From: an uncultured Desulfobacter sp.
GTDB lineage: Bacteria; Desulfobacterota; Desulfobacteria; Desulfobacterales; Desulfobacteraceae
Assembly (NCBI RefSeq): GCF_963677125.1
Contig: NZ_OY781882.1
Coordinates: 5,788,501 to 5,852,500, forward strand
Reading direction: 5' to 3'
DNA: 64,000 bases
The notes under the pieces are model-generated. The model was not told where the DNA came from and made no database searches. It saw only the letters and a list, made by a program, of their open reading frames with translations. Each line of letters begins with the position of its first letter. Positions within the stretch are counted from its first letter, which is position 1. The position numbers and the translations under genes were made by a program. Below, one piece after another: positions 52,096 to 60,877 of the stretch.

Positions 52096-52223
52096 GACCG
52101 CATTTATAATTTTGCCAGCTATTTCAACTTCACAATCGCTATCGCTATCGGGATCGGGATCGAAATGGTCATTGTTTTCGATCCCGATAGCGAGAGCGAG
52201 GACTTTTTTTATATAAATGCGGT
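52096..52223. repeat. Palindromic element with hexamer-repeat stem (128 bp)
   Basis: The outer arms ACCGCATTTATA (52096) and TATAAATGCGGT (52212) are exact complements. The inner arm is a short tandem series of ATCGCT and ATCGGG hexamers (52134-52161), facing CGATCCCGATAGCGAGAGCG (52178-52197). A reading frame of 72 codons across it is probably not a gene. Confidence 0.7.
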
Positions 52224-52345
52224 TACCCTGGCCATTCGGCACCGGACAGATGGGACGCTGCACCCATTAACCCTCTTTTTTTAAGGCAACGGTTCGGTTG
52301 TGATTTAAGAGGCATGGGAATTTTATCACCCAAAGGAGAACCAAC

Positions 52346-53716
52346 ATGTTCAGATCTAAGATCAACGCCTTTTTTGTTCTTTTTTTGTTTCTTATTGCTT
52401 CCTGCAGTCCAAAACCTACTTTTTTGAAAAAGACCGGCAGTCCGGCCGGTGTTCCGTCTGATCCGGATTTGCCATTCAGCCAATATGTTGAGGATAGTAG
52501 AAAAAATATTGAACATATCCTCCGTGACCTTAGGTTCGTCAATGGCGCCACCCCCTATCTTGGTCAATATTCAGCGGCCCAGACAGCACAAATGCGGGGA
52601 CCTTTTGAACGCCTTCCTGAAAAAGAGAGCGCAGGCCCCGGTAAAGGTAAGGGCTTTCTGCTGATTCACGGGCTCACCGACTCCCCCTACCTGATGCGCA
52701 GTATTGCCGATTCCCTGGAACAGGCCTATCCCAACGCAACCATCCGGGCGGTGCTGCTGCCCGGCCACGGTACGGTTGCCGGAGACTCACTGAACATGCG
52801 GCATACTGATTGGATGGCCGTCACCGACTATGGGGTCCGCAGCTTTGAAAAGATGGAGACGATCTCCGATCTCTACCTGGTGGGATTTTCCACGGGTACG
52901 GCCCTTGCCATCCGTCACCTGCAGGACAACTCCAAAAGTTCCAAAATCAAAGGCCTCATACTGATTTCCACGGCCGTAAAAGCCAAGTCTGGAGGCGCTT
53001 TTCTCAGCCCCTACCTGCGCTGGGTAAAAGAGTGGCTCGACACATATTCAGAAAGGGATGCGGCGCGGTATGAATCATTCTCCGTCAATGCGGGTGCTGA
53101 ATTTTATCTGCTCACCAAGAACATCATAAAAAGCAGAACCCTCATTGACGTACCTGTACTCATGGCAGTCAGTGCCGACGATGCAACGATTGACGCCGAT
53201 GCCGCCCGGCAGTTTTTTTGTGATAAAGTAACCGCCCGGCGCCGCGGCTTGATCTGGTATGCTTCCCGCTATGCCGAACGGAACATAGATCCACCCTGTG
53301 GGGATATTAAAGAGGTCGAACTTGGGGCGGTGGAACGGGAATTTCAGGGAACCGTATACCGGTTTGCCAATTATGCCCATACATCCCTGTCTATGAGCCC
53401 GGCCGACCCCCATTACGGAGTCAATGGCAGGTATCACCAATGTAAATCCTATGACACCCCGCCAAAAATGGAAAATTTTTATAATTGTCAAAAAGGCTCG
53501 GCCAAAACTATTTTCGGTGAAAAAGACATTGCCACAAAAGCGGCTAAAAAAGAGTTGGATTACGATTACTGGAGACGAGGCACATTTAATCCGGATTACC
53601 CGAGACTGGAAAGGGCTATCATTTGCTTTGCTGATGAGACCTGCGACCTTCAAAAATCTATGAATGATCAATCAAATATAGATATACACCAAAAGGCTGC
53701 CCAAAAAAGATTATAG
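52346..53716 (+). CDS. Lipoprotein alpha/beta hydrolase (esterase-like)
   Basis: A 456-residue exported lipoprotein. The signal peptide ends in the lipobox LIASC with C20 as lipid anchor. The hydrolase domain begins GKGFLLIHGLTDSPYLMRSI, continues LLPGHGTVAGDSLN, and has nucleophile S182 in YLVGFSTGTALAI. The likely acid is in MAVSADDATIDADA and the histidine in NYAHTSLSMSPADPHYG. About 150 further residues follow the core. It probably hydrolyses an ester in the periplasm or on the outer membrane; the substrate is unknown. AAAGGAGAA precedes the ATG. A terminator stem overlaps the stop codon. It stands alone. Confidence 0.87.
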   Translation: MFRSKINAFFVLFLFLIASCSPKPTFLKKTGSPAGVPSDPDLPFSQYVEDSRKNIEHILRDLRFVNGATPYLGQYSAAQTAQMRGPFERLPEKESAGPGKGKGFLLIHGLTDSPYLMRSIADSLEQAYPNATIRAVLLPGHGTVAGDSLNMRHTDWMAVTDYGVRSFEKMETISDLYLVGFSTGTALAIRHLQDNSKSSKIKGLILISTAVKAKSGGAFLSPYLRWVKEWLDTYSERDAARYESFSVNAGAEFYLLTKNIIKSRTLIDVPVLMAVSADDATIDADAARQFFCDKVTARRRGLIWYASRYAERNIDPPCGDIKEVELGAVEREFQGTVYRFANYAHTSLSMSPADPHYGVNGRYHQCKSYDTPPKMENFYNCQKGSAKTIFGEKDIATKAAKKELDYDYWRRGTFNPDYPRLERAIICFADETCDLQKSMNDQSNIDIHQKAAQKRL

Positions 53717-53728
53717 GGCAGCCTTTTT
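53691..53728 (+). terminator. Intrinsic terminator overlapping the end of the hydrolase gene
   Basis: AAAAGGCTGCCC (53691-53702) pairs with GGGCAGCCTTTTT (53716-53728). The stop codon TAG lies in the loop and right-arm edge. A T-run follows directly. Confidence 0.85.
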
Positions 53729-53750
53729 CCTATCAATTATTGAACATCAA

Positions 53751-53912
53751 TTAAGGCCCATGATCAGAATTAAATCTGCCATAGATGTGCCGGATTTTAA
53801 GCCACCATCAAGGTGCTCAACGGAAGCATATTGAATATATATCCTTTGGCGTAATGCCGAGAGTGGCTTAAAAGACAAGCATATGGACGATTTTATTTTG
53901 ATCATGGGCCTA
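53751..53912. repeat. Long palindromic element (162 bp) next to MITE-like copy D
   Basis: Left arm TTAAGGCCCATGATCAGAAT ... TTTTAAGCCAC (53751-53805) is the approximate complement of GTGGCTTAAAAG ... GATCATGGGCCTAA (53862-53912), about 50 bases each with small mismatches. The centre is about 55 bases. It does not share obvious ends with copies A-C. Confidence 0.75.
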
Positions 53913-53930
53913 ACGCCTGAACGTCCCCCG

Positions 53931-54054
53931 TGTTTGGACGAAAAGGTGCCCAGATGCAAGGCGCAAGCAAACCTAAAACCGGAGCGTACAATAGTACGTG
54001 AGGATTTTAGGTTTGTGCAGCAACGCCGCAGGTGGGTGCCTTTTCGTCCAAACA
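53931..54054. repeat. Palindromic MITE-like repeat, copy D (shorter relative, 124 bp)
   Basis: TGTTTGGACGAAAAGGTGCC at the left and GCCTTTTCGTCCAAACA at the right are near-perfect inverted repeats. Inner marks CAAGGCG, CCGGAGCGTACA, GTACGTGAGGATTTTAG and CAACGCCG occur at positions equal to those in copies A-C, so it belongs to the same wider family. It abuts the stop codon of the acyl-CoA dehydrogenase gene. Confidence 0.8.
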
Positions 54055-54056
54055 CA

Positions 54057-55871
54057 TCAGTTGGGAAACATGTTGTCTTCTATCTCCACAGCCACCGCGC
54101 TCGTGTTAAGCAGCGCTGCAAACCGTCCCAGGGTGATGGGTAGTACGGTTTGGACATAAAACTCAAGACTTTTGATAACGCCCTGGTAAAAGGGAACATC
54201 TTTCTTTTTGGCTTTTTCAAGTTTTTGGGCAGCGGTTACGCCGCGCCACAGCAGCATCCATGCAAAAATAGTATCACCGGTGGCATCCTGAAACGGATGG
54301 GCATTGGCAAAGGCGGCAAGCACTTTGGGGCTCATAGCTGTAGTGCCCATGTGGATAGCCACTTCAGCTAATTTGTTTACCACCTCTTCAACCTTGGTCG
54401 CTGATTTTTCAAGGGCAGGGATATCCTTGGCCCGGGCTATTATTGCCTGAATTTCACCGAACAGGTCCATGACGGGTTTACCCTTGTTCAAGCCCAGTTT
54501 ACGGCCAAGAAGGTCCATGGCCTGGATCCCGTTGGTTCCCTCATAGATCAGGGTGATCCTTACATCCCGCAATAACTGTGCCATGGGGTACTCTTCTATG
54601 AATCCGTAACCGCCGTACACCTGCATACCCTGTGAGCAGATTTCAAAGGCCCGGTCTGTGACATACCCCTTGGCAATGGGGGTGAGTACTTCAAGAAACC
54701 CGTGGTATTTGGCCTTTTCTTCGTCGGTTGCCGCATATTGGGCCATGTCAATGCAGTAGTGGACATAGTAGATCAAGGTCCGCATGGCTTCCACATTGGA
54801 TTTCATCACCATGAGCTGGCGCCGCACATCCGGGTGACGAAAGATGGGGACGGCCTGGGCGTCAGGATTCCTTATTTCAGTCAAATCCCGGCCCTGGATA
54901 CGGTTTTTGGCATAATTCAGTGCATACATATAGGCGGCGGTGGCACAGCCAAACCCTTGGACACCTACAAGAATCCGGGCTAAATTCATCATCAGAAACA
55001 TGGCTTTCATGCCCTTGTTTTCTTCGCCTAAAAGGGTACCTACGCAGTTGCCTTTGGAGCCCAGAGATAAAGAGCAGGTGGAGTTGCCGTGGATGCCCAT
55101 TTTGTGCTCAATGCCGGTGCAGATGACATCGTTGAATTCGCCTATAGAACCATCTTTTTTAACCCGGAACTTGGGGACTATAAATAAGGAGATGCCCTTG
55201 GTGCCGGCAGGCGCGCCTTCAATGCGGGCCAACACAGGATGGATGATATTCTCCGTCAGATCATGTTCACCACCGGAGATAAAAATTTTTTCACCCACAA
55301 TGTTGTAAGTCCCGTCGTCGTTGGGGATAGCCTTGGTGGTCAGTGCGCCGACATCGGAACCGGCATCCGGTTCGGTGAGCAGCATGGTGCCGGTCCATTT
55401 GCCGGTGCACATGTTTTTAAGATAGATCTCTTTTTGTTCCTGGGTGCCAAAATGTTCAACAAGATGGGCTGCCCCCTGGGTGAGGCCGCAGTACATCATG
55501 AACGGGTAGTTGGCTCCGTTGAAATACTCAGCGGTTGCCGCAGCAACGGTGAAAGGCATGCCCTGGCCGCCCCATTGGGGATCTTCGGTGGGGGCCAGCC
55601 ATTCGCCTTCATTGAACAGATCAAATGCGCGTTTGAAAGACGGTGGCGTGGTGACCTTGCCGTTTTCAAAGGTGCAGCCTGTCTGGTCCCCTTCCTTGTT
55701 TATGGTCAGAAGCTCTTTGAGCGCCAGATTTTTTGCCTCTTTAATCACCATATCAATGGTTTTCTTGTTAAAATCAGCATAATTATCGCTCAGTTCTGCA
55801 AGGGTCTGGGCCTGAAGGATCTCGTGAACGACAAAATCTATGTCCCGCTGGTCGGAAATTACCTGTGCCAT
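54057..55871 (-). CDS. Acyl-CoA dehydrogenase (long form, C-terminal extension)
   Basis: A 604-residue flavin enzyme that removes two hydrogens from acyl-CoA in fatty-acid or related degradation. The N-terminal, middle and C-terminal domains are seen: WGGQGMPFTVAAATAEYFNG, then MLLTEPDAGSDVGALTTKAI and KIFISGGEHDLTENIIHPVL (middle, flavin contact), then ICSQGMQVYGGYGFIEEYPM. The catalytic glutamate is E444 in LIYEGTNGIQAMDLLGRKLG. About 130 residues beyond it form the extension typical of the 600-residue class. GAGGAGG precedes the ATG. It stands alone, flanked by repeats D and C, and electron-transfer flavoprotein genes are not in the window. Chain-length preference is unknown. Confidence 0.95.
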   Translation of the reverse strand: MAQVISDQRDIDFVVHEILQAQTLAELSDNYADFNKKTIDMVIKEAKNLALKELLTINKEGDQTGCTFENGKVTTPPSFKRAFDLFNEGEWLAPTEDPQWGGQGMPFTVAAATAEYFNGANYPFMMYCGLTQGAAHLVEHFGTQEQKEIYLKNMCTGKWTGTMLLTEPDAGSDVGALTTKAIPNDDGTYNIVGEKIFISGGEHDLTENIIHPVLARIEGAPAGTKGISLFIVPKFRVKKDGSIGEFNDVICTGIEHKMGIHGNSTCSLSLGSKGNCVGTLLGEENKGMKAMFLMMNLARILVGVQGFGCATAAYMYALNYAKNRIQGRDLTEIRNPDAQAVPIFRHPDVRRQLMVMKSNVEAMRTLIYYVHYCIDMAQYAATDEEKAKYHGFLEVLTPIAKGYVTDRAFEICSQGMQVYGGYGFIEEYPMAQLLRDVRITLIYEGTNGIQAMDLLGRKLGLNKGKPVMDLFGEIQAIIARAKDIPALEKSATKVEEVVNKLAEVAIHMGTTAMSPKVLAAFANAHPFQDATGDTIFAWMLLWRGVTAAQKLEKAKKKDVPFYQGVIKSLEFYVQTVLPITLGRFAALLNTSAVAVEIEDNMFPN

Positions 55872-55900
55872 ATGTCCTCCTCGCTAGGGGATTTTTAATG

Positions 55901-56044
55901 AGTGTCTGAACGAAAACCTGGAAATTTTGTCGAGTACAAGGCGGGCGCACATTTTAACCGGAGGAATACATAGAGTATTTCGAGGATTAAAATTTGCGAC
56001 CAACGAAGTAATCGGCAAAATTTACGGTTTTCGGTCGGGCACTA
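55901..56044 (+). repeat. Palindromic MITE-like repeat, copy C (144 bp)
   Basis: Starts AGTGTCTGAACGAAAACC and ends GGTTTTCGGTCGGGCACT, nearly identical to copy B except near the GCGGGCGCAC segment and CATAGAGTATT. It lies in the leader of the acyl-CoA dehydrogenase gene, 30 bases upstream of its start. The rest of the 409-base gap to 56280 is AT-rich and holds nothing I can name. Confidence 0.9.
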
Positions 56045-56280
56045 ATGAACAAATCCTCATCATAAGTTGAATTGTTTATATTTTAGATTTGTGTTATTTC
56101 CCGCATTTCAATTTTATATTAATCACATTTTAATTACAATTATTTATAAATAAACGGGGCGGTTTATTATCTTTTGGAGTGCTGGGGTCCTCCAAAATGA
56201 ATTGTCATTCATCGCATTAATTTTGTTTCTTAGTCAAGAAATTTTTACAAACAAACACAATGCTGATATAACGGTTTACC

Positions 56281-56766
56281 ATGGAAAAGATACTGATTTC
56301 AGCTTGTCTTCTCGGGCAGCCGGTCCGCTATGACGGCAAGTCCTGTCCTTTTGAATGCTCACTCATTAACCAGTGGCAGGCCAAAGGGTTATTGATTCCG
56401 GTTTGTCCGGAAATGGAAGGTGGCCTTCCTGTGCCCAGGCCACCGGCAGAGATCACTTCCGGCGGCGGTCCGGGGGTGTGGGCCGGCACGGCCCGGGTGA
56501 TGAGTGGGCAGGCCGATGTTACTCAATTTTTTATCAAAGGCGCTCAGGCCGCTTTGGACAAAGCGCTTAGCTGTGGCATCAAAACGGCCCTTTTAAAACA
56601 GAAAAGTCCCTCCTGCGGCAGTCGCCGGATCTATGACGGCTGTTTCAGCCGGTCTCTTGTGGACGGCATGGGTGTGACAACCGCGCTTTTAAGGCAGAAC
56701 GGTATTCTGGTGTTTGGTGAGGATCAGGTAGACCTATTATCACAGGCCATTGCCCACCAAAAATAA
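56281..56766 (+). CDS. DUF523-family cysteine-rich protein
   Basis: A 161-residue cytoplasmic protein. ILISACLLGQPVRYDGKSCP, VCPEMEGGLPVPRPPAEI and LKQKSPSCGSRRIYDG are the DUF523 signature, with conserved cysteines in CLLG, CPE and SPSCG. In some bacteria the family is fused to or next to DUF1722; no DUF1722 is seen here. The function is not established; cysteine pattern suggests metal or thiol chemistry. No clear ribosome site precedes the ATG. It ends 49 bases before the FRG-domain gene and likely shares a transcript with it. Confidence 0.88.
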   Translation: MEKILISACLLGQPVRYDGKSCPFECSLINQWQAKGLLIPVCPEMEGGLPVPRPPAEITSGGGPGVWAGTARVMSGQADVTQFFIKGAQAALDKALSCGIKTALLKQKSPSCGSRRIYDGCFSRSLVDGMGVTTALLRQNGILVFGEDQVDLLSQAIAHQK

Positions 56767-56815
56767 CTCGATCATCAAAAATAAAAATCCGGGATTGCCC
56801 GGGGGAGCAACGTTT

Positions 56816-57658
56816 ATGCCGGACATCATCGTCGATTCCTGGGGTATGCTCCAGGAAGAATTGTTCAAAGGTGCCTGGAATGATGCCATCCAAAGGTATC
56901 GGCCTCCTTTTGTATACCGGGGGCTTTCCGATGAATCCTATCGTCTGGAAACCTCTTTAATGCGTTTGGGCGGGCCGTTCTGGACCCTTGAAAAGCATCT
57001 GCTGCGTAATTTCCGTAAATATTCCCGGGCCCAGGGGCGCGAAGATCCCGATTCCTTCTGGCACCTTTTGGCCGTAGCCCAGCACCATGGCCTGCCCACC
57101 CGCCTCTTGGACTGGACCTATTCGCCTTATATTGCCCTTCATTTTGCATTGGCCAATATTGAACGGTTTGACATGGACGGGGTGATATGGCGGGTAAACT
57201 ATGAACAGGCTCATGAGTTGCTGCCGCCGGAGCTTAAGGGTCAACTGACTGCAGAAGGCGCCCAGGCGTTTACCGTGGAGCTGCTCACAAGCATCGGCCA
57301 GGAAAGGCCGGACTGCCACGCCGGGGAAAAAACCTTTCATCAGTATGTTGAAACCTTAACTCAATTTGATGCCCTGGGGCGGTCCGAGGAGTTCCTGCTT
57401 TTTTTTGAGCCGCCATCCATTGACGAGCGCATCGTGAACCAGTATGCTCTCTTTTCTGTCATGCCCAATCCCCGCCGCATGATTGATGACTGGCTGAATA
57501 TTCATTCAGATTGTTTCCAGCGAATTATTATACCGGCGGACTTGAAATGGGAATGCCGGGATAAACTGGATCTGTGCAATATCACGGAACGTGTACTGTT
57601 TCCCGGCCTTGACGGGCTGGGGTCCTGGTTGAAGCGCCATTACAGTCCTAAAACCTGA
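56816..57658 (+). CDS. FRG-domain protein
   Basis: A 280-residue cytoplasmic protein. PPFVYRGLSDESYRLETSLMR near 30-50 is the FRG motif (aromatic-Arg-Gly, then a leucine-rich continuation) and VAQHHGLPTRLLDWTYSPYIALHFA near 102-125 is the second conserved block. NQYALFSVMPNP near 205 is a third. The domain is widespread, sometimes in phage-defence or toxin-like proteins, but its activity is unknown. I start at ATG 56816 because GGGGGAG lies 8 bases upstream; the frame extends to 56750, overlapping DUF523. Following the DUF523 gene, in a plain chromosomal setting, it shows no antitoxin partner. Confidence 0.83.
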   Translation: MPDIIVDSWGMLQEELFKGAWNDAIQRYRPPFVYRGLSDESYRLETSLMRLGGPFWTLEKHLLRNFRKYSRAQGREDPDSFWHLLAVAQHHGLPTRLLDWTYSPYIALHFALANIERFDMDGVIWRVNYEQAHELLPPELKGQLTAEGAQAFTVELLTSIGQERPDCHAGEKTFHQYVETLTQFDALGRSEEFLLFFEPPSIDERIVNQYALFSVMPNPRRMIDDWLNIHSDCFQRIIIPADLKWECRDKLDLCNITERVLFPGLDGLGSWLKRHYSPKT

Positions 57659-57703
57659 TCCTTGTTATTAGATAATAATTTACAATGAAGTAAGGGTGAG
57701 GTT

Positions 57704-59245
57704 ATGAACGAAACGGCAGATGCTGGAAAAGGTAAGAAAATTGGATTTTTTTTAGGCCCGGCTATTTTTATTTTAATGCTTTTGCTTCCGGTCCCCCAGG
57801 GTATGAAACCCGAAGCCTGGCATGTGGCGGCCGTGACTGTGCTCATGGCCGTCTGGTGGATTTCCGAGGCCATTCCCATCCCTGCCACAAGCCTTCTGCC
57901 CATTGCACTTTTTCCCCTTTTAGGTGTCATGAAATCTGCGGTGGCGACAGCGCCTTATGCCAATCATCTGATTTATCTGTTCATGGGTGGATTTTTTTTG
58001 GCCGTGACCATGGAAAGATGGAATCTTCACCGCCGGGTGGCCCTGTATACCATTAGAGCCGTGGGCGTCAGTCCCTCTCGAATGATCATGGGGTTTATGG
58101 TCGCTACGGCCTTTTTGTCCATGTGGGTTTCCAACACTGCCACAGCGATGATGATGGTGCCCATTGGGTTGGCGGTCATCAACCAGGTGACCGGGTTGAC
58201 CTCCGATGATTTGAGATATGTGTGTGTGGAAGTCAGCCCGGAGTTTAATTTTGGCCGGGGCCTGATGCTGGGTATTGCCTATGCTGCATCCGTAGGTGGT
58301 GTGGCCACCATTATCGGTACCCCGCCCAATACCGTTATGGCCGGTATGGTTGAAAAGATGTTCGGGGTTGAAATCGGATTTGGCCAGTGGATGCTCTTCG
58401 GTGTGCCCCTTGCTGTGCTGACCTTGGGGTTGGCCTGGTTTCTTTTGACAAAATTGCTTTTCCCCATGGGGGATCTGGAACTTTCCGGGGGGGCGGCCAT
58501 CATCGACGACGAGATCAGAAAACTTGGTCCCATGTCAGGTGCCGAAAAAAAGATTGTGGCCGTGGGATGCCTTATGGCCATATTCTGGCTGTCCCGGGGC
58601 TTTTTGGCCAAGTCGGCTTTCATGCATGAGATCATGCCCCATTTCAGTTATATCAGTGATGCGACCATTGGTATCATGGGCGCGCTGCTACTTTTTTGCA
58701 TTCCTGTGGATTTTAATAAAAGGACGTTCCTTCTTGACTGGCAAACCGCAGTTAGAATTCCCTGGGATGTCATTTTGCTTTTTGGTGGGGGGCTTGCCAT
58801 TGCCAACGGATTTACCAAGACTGATCTGGCCACTTATATTGCCGGCCAGTTGGGGGCCCTTGATGGGGCCAGTCTTTTGGTGTTTGTGGCGGTGGTGGTA
58901 CTGATCACCATTTTTCTTACGGAAATTACATCGAACACGGCTACGGCCACCCTGCTTGTACCTATCATGGGCAGTGCCGCCATTGCCATGGGCGTACATC
59001 CCTTTGCCACCATTGTCGGGGCTTGTGTGGCAGCTTCTTTTGCGTTTATGCTGCCGGTGGCCACCCCACCCAATGCGGTGATATTCGGCAGCGGATGCGT
59101 TTCTATCCGGCAGATGGCCATGGCAGGTGTCTGGCTTAATTTTCTGGGTGCCGTTTTGATTACGGTTTTTGTTGTTTATTTGTTGCCGCTGCTTTGGGGG
59201 ATTGATTTATCCATGGTACCGGACTGGGCAGTCAAACCCGGCTAA
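57704..59245 (+). CDS. DASS/SLC13-family anion transporter
   Basis: A 513-residue inner-membrane transporter with about twelve helices. The two inverted-repeat signature loops are MWVSNTATAMMMVPIGLAV near 142-160 and FLTEITSNTATATLLVPIMG near 405-424 (SNT motifs, where sodium and the carboxylate or sulfate bind). GTPPNTVMAGMVEKMFG and ATPPNAVIFGSGCVSIRQM flank them. It should import dicarboxylates or sulfate with sodium ions; in a sulfate reducer either fits and sequence alone does not decide. GAGG precedes the ATG by a short gap. It is followed by a GC-rich hairpin and a convergent gene. Confidence 0.93.
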   Translation: MNETADAGKGKKIGFFLGPAIFILMLLLPVPQGMKPEAWHVAAVTVLMAVWWISEAIPIPATSLLPIALFPLLGVMKSAVATAPYANHLIYLFMGGFFLAVTMERWNLHRRVALYTIRAVGVSPSRMIMGFMVATAFLSMWVSNTATAMMMVPIGLAVINQVTGLTSDDLRYVCVEVSPEFNFGRGLMLGIAYAASVGGVATIIGTPPNTVMAGMVEKMFGVEIGFGQWMLFGVPLAVLTLGLAWFLLTKLLFPMGDLELSGGAAIIDDEIRKLGPMSGAEKKIVAVGCLMAIFWLSRGFLAKSAFMHEIMPHFSYISDATIGIMGALLLFCIPVDFNKRTFLLDWQTAVRIPWDVILLFGGGLAIANGFTKTDLATYIAGQLGALDGASLLVFVAVVVLITIFLTEITSNTATATLLVPIMGSAAIAMGVHPFATIVGACVAASFAFMLPVATPPNAVIFGSGCVSIRQMAMAGVWLNFLGAVLITVFVVYLLPLLWGIDLSMVPDWAVKPG

Positions 59246-59270
59246 TTTCCTGATCAAAAAATGACCGGAT

Positions 59271-59295
59271 TGCAGGGCGGTGCCGCCGCCCTGCA
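59271..59295. terminator. GC-rich hairpin between convergent genes
   Basis: TGCAGGGCGG (59271-59280) pairs with CCGCCCTGCA (59286-59295) around a 5-base loop. It lies between the DASS transporter and the binding-protein fusion, but a T-run is lacking. Confidence 0.45.
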
Positions 59296-59310
59296 GATGT
59301 CATACCGGGT

Positions 59311-60813
59311 TCAACGCGCCAGCACAAAGGCCCATTGGGAAAGAATGGACGGATACTCAATGAGGCTGGACTGGACAAAACCGGGCAGGTTGTAAACGGC
59401 CTGGTTTTTTATTGCCGGAATTTTGGCCAGGTCCGGGTTTTGAACAAGTGCCCGGGACAATGCCTTTTGCACGGCGAACCCGTCTCCTGTGACGATTATG
59501 GCATCGGGCGCAGCTGCAACTAAACTGTCGAGCTTGCGGATGGAATAATGTCCTTTGGACGCCTTCTTTTCAGGTTTTACCATTTCATTGCCGACATTGG
59601 TGCTTTTCAGGGCGGACAAAAGGAATTGATCGGCATACCCACCCGGACTTTCCACCCGTAAAAAGGATTTGCCGGAAGATGCCTGGAATACGCCGTTAAG
59701 AACCACCACCCGTTTTGCAAAATTCTTTTTTTCTATATTTTTCATGACCTTTGCCAGGTTCTGTTCATAGTCGTCCAGAAGCGTTTGGGCTTTGTTTTCT
59801 TTGCCTAAAAGACCCGCCATTTGGTTAACGGTTTTATTCAGGTCATGGGAATATTCAACAATCGTTACGGATAATCCATGGGTTTCAAGCAAATCCGCTA
59901 TTTTTTCCGGGTGCAGTTTCGGTACCAGGGCGCAGAAAGGATTGCCTTTTTCAATGATCACCTTTTTGATCTGGTGGGCGTTGGCAAAATCGATTAATGG
60001 TTTGGCTTTTTTCTTCTGCAGACAGTTGGGGCAGCCCAGGACCTGACTGGTGGTTTTAAACGTGTCGCACAACGGCCATAGAGAGCAGCGCACTGACATG
60101 GCTGCCGGCAATACCCCAAGATTGTAGGCTATATCCACAAGCCGGTCTCCTATGATGATAACATCTGCTTTTTCCGGTACGGGGGTGGCAGAGGCCATGC
60201 AAGGTGCGGTATTTATAAAGAGTATTCCTGCGATCAGAAGAGCAGTTACCGCGGCAAGTTTTTTATGAACGGGATTATTTATTGTTTCGGTCGAAGGTTT
60301 TGCCTCCGTTTTGATCAGCAAGGTCCGAAGCATGTTTAGACTGAACAGCAAAATAGAGATCAAAATTAAAACACCGCCAATAATCACAACCTGTTTGCCC
60401 AAATCGGATGCGGTCCTGAACTCCTCGGAGCCCGGGGCGAATCCCGACGTCAGGCCCAGAATTCCAATCATATGAAACCCAATAATTAAAATTATTATAC
60501 CAGCGGTATGACATCCCCAGTTTCCCCAGGCTGCCCAGGAAAAGTAGTGCTGTCGGCCGCCGATTTTTGGGGCCAGGTAATATAAAATTCCCATGAGTGA
60601 CGCACTCAGCCATCCAATAAGACCGACATGGGTGTGAATTTTGGCCACAAAATAACCGAAAAATGCCTTTATCTGATCCCCGGGGATGTGGAATATGGTT
60701 GAGCAAATTGATTTAAGCTGAAATTTTAAAGGAAACATCAGTCCTTCAATGCAGCAAAACAAAAGAAAAAACAAAGAGGTGATAATAAACAGTTTAGCCA
60801 TTTTTTCGGGCAT
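59311..60813 (-). CDS. Fusion: oxidase-subunit-I-like membrane module + periplasmic binding protein
   Basis: A 500-residue protein. Residues about 1-165 have four transmembrane helices resembling the start of a haem-copper oxidase / NorB subunit I, with AKIHTHVGLIGWLSASLMGILYYL (H60, H62) as the clearest match. Residues 184-209 (HKKLAAVTALLIAGILFINT ending in ASA) look exactly like a signal peptide with a cleavage site, here inside the chain. From 212 to the end comes an ABC-type metal/cobalamin binding-protein fold (FecB/BtuF/TroA-like: ADVIIIGDRLVDIAYNLGVL, KVIIEKGNPFCALVPKLHPE) with extra cysteines C243, C249 and CPNC (261-264). GGAG precedes ATG 60813. It starts 64 bases after a TonB receptor gene, likely one operon. 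Confidence 0.8.
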   Translation of the reverse strand: MPEKMAKLFIITSLFFLLFCCIEGLMFPLKFQLKSICSTIFHIPGDQIKAFFGYFVAKIHTHVGLIGWLSASLMGILYYLAPKIGGRQHYFSWAAWGNWGCHTAGIIILIIGFHMIGILGLTSGFAPGSEEFRTASDLGKQVVIIGGVLILISILLFSLNMLRTLLIKTEAKPSTETINNPVHKKLAAVTALLIAGILFINTAPCMASATPVPEKADVIIIGDRLVDIAYNLGVLPAAMSVRCSLWPLCDTFKTTSQVLGCPNCLQKKKAKPLIDFANAHQIKKVIIEKGNPFCALVPKLHPEKIADLLETHGLSVTIVEYSHDLNKTVNQMAGLLGKENKAQTLLDDYEQNLAKVMKNIEKKNFAKRVVVLNGVFQASSGKSFLRVESPGGYADQFLLSALKSTNVGNEMVKPEKKASKGHYSIRKLDSLVAAAPDAIIVTGDGFAVQKALSRALVQNPDLAKIPAIKNQAVYNLPGFVQSSLIEYPSILSQWAFVLAR

Positions 60814-60877
60814 AATTATTTTCTCCTTACAACACGAATAAAAAGTATATGTTACAACCAACCCAATATTCTACGGT

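Noticed and set aside
52045..52263. A 72-codon minus-strand frame with acidic repeats
   Set aside because: It is created by the hexamer palindrome and has no ribosome site.
53883..54143. An 86-codon plus-strand frame over the palindromes near 54 kb
   Set aside because: It lies across copy D and the antisense of the acyl-CoA dehydrogenase end, so it is a by-product of the repeat.
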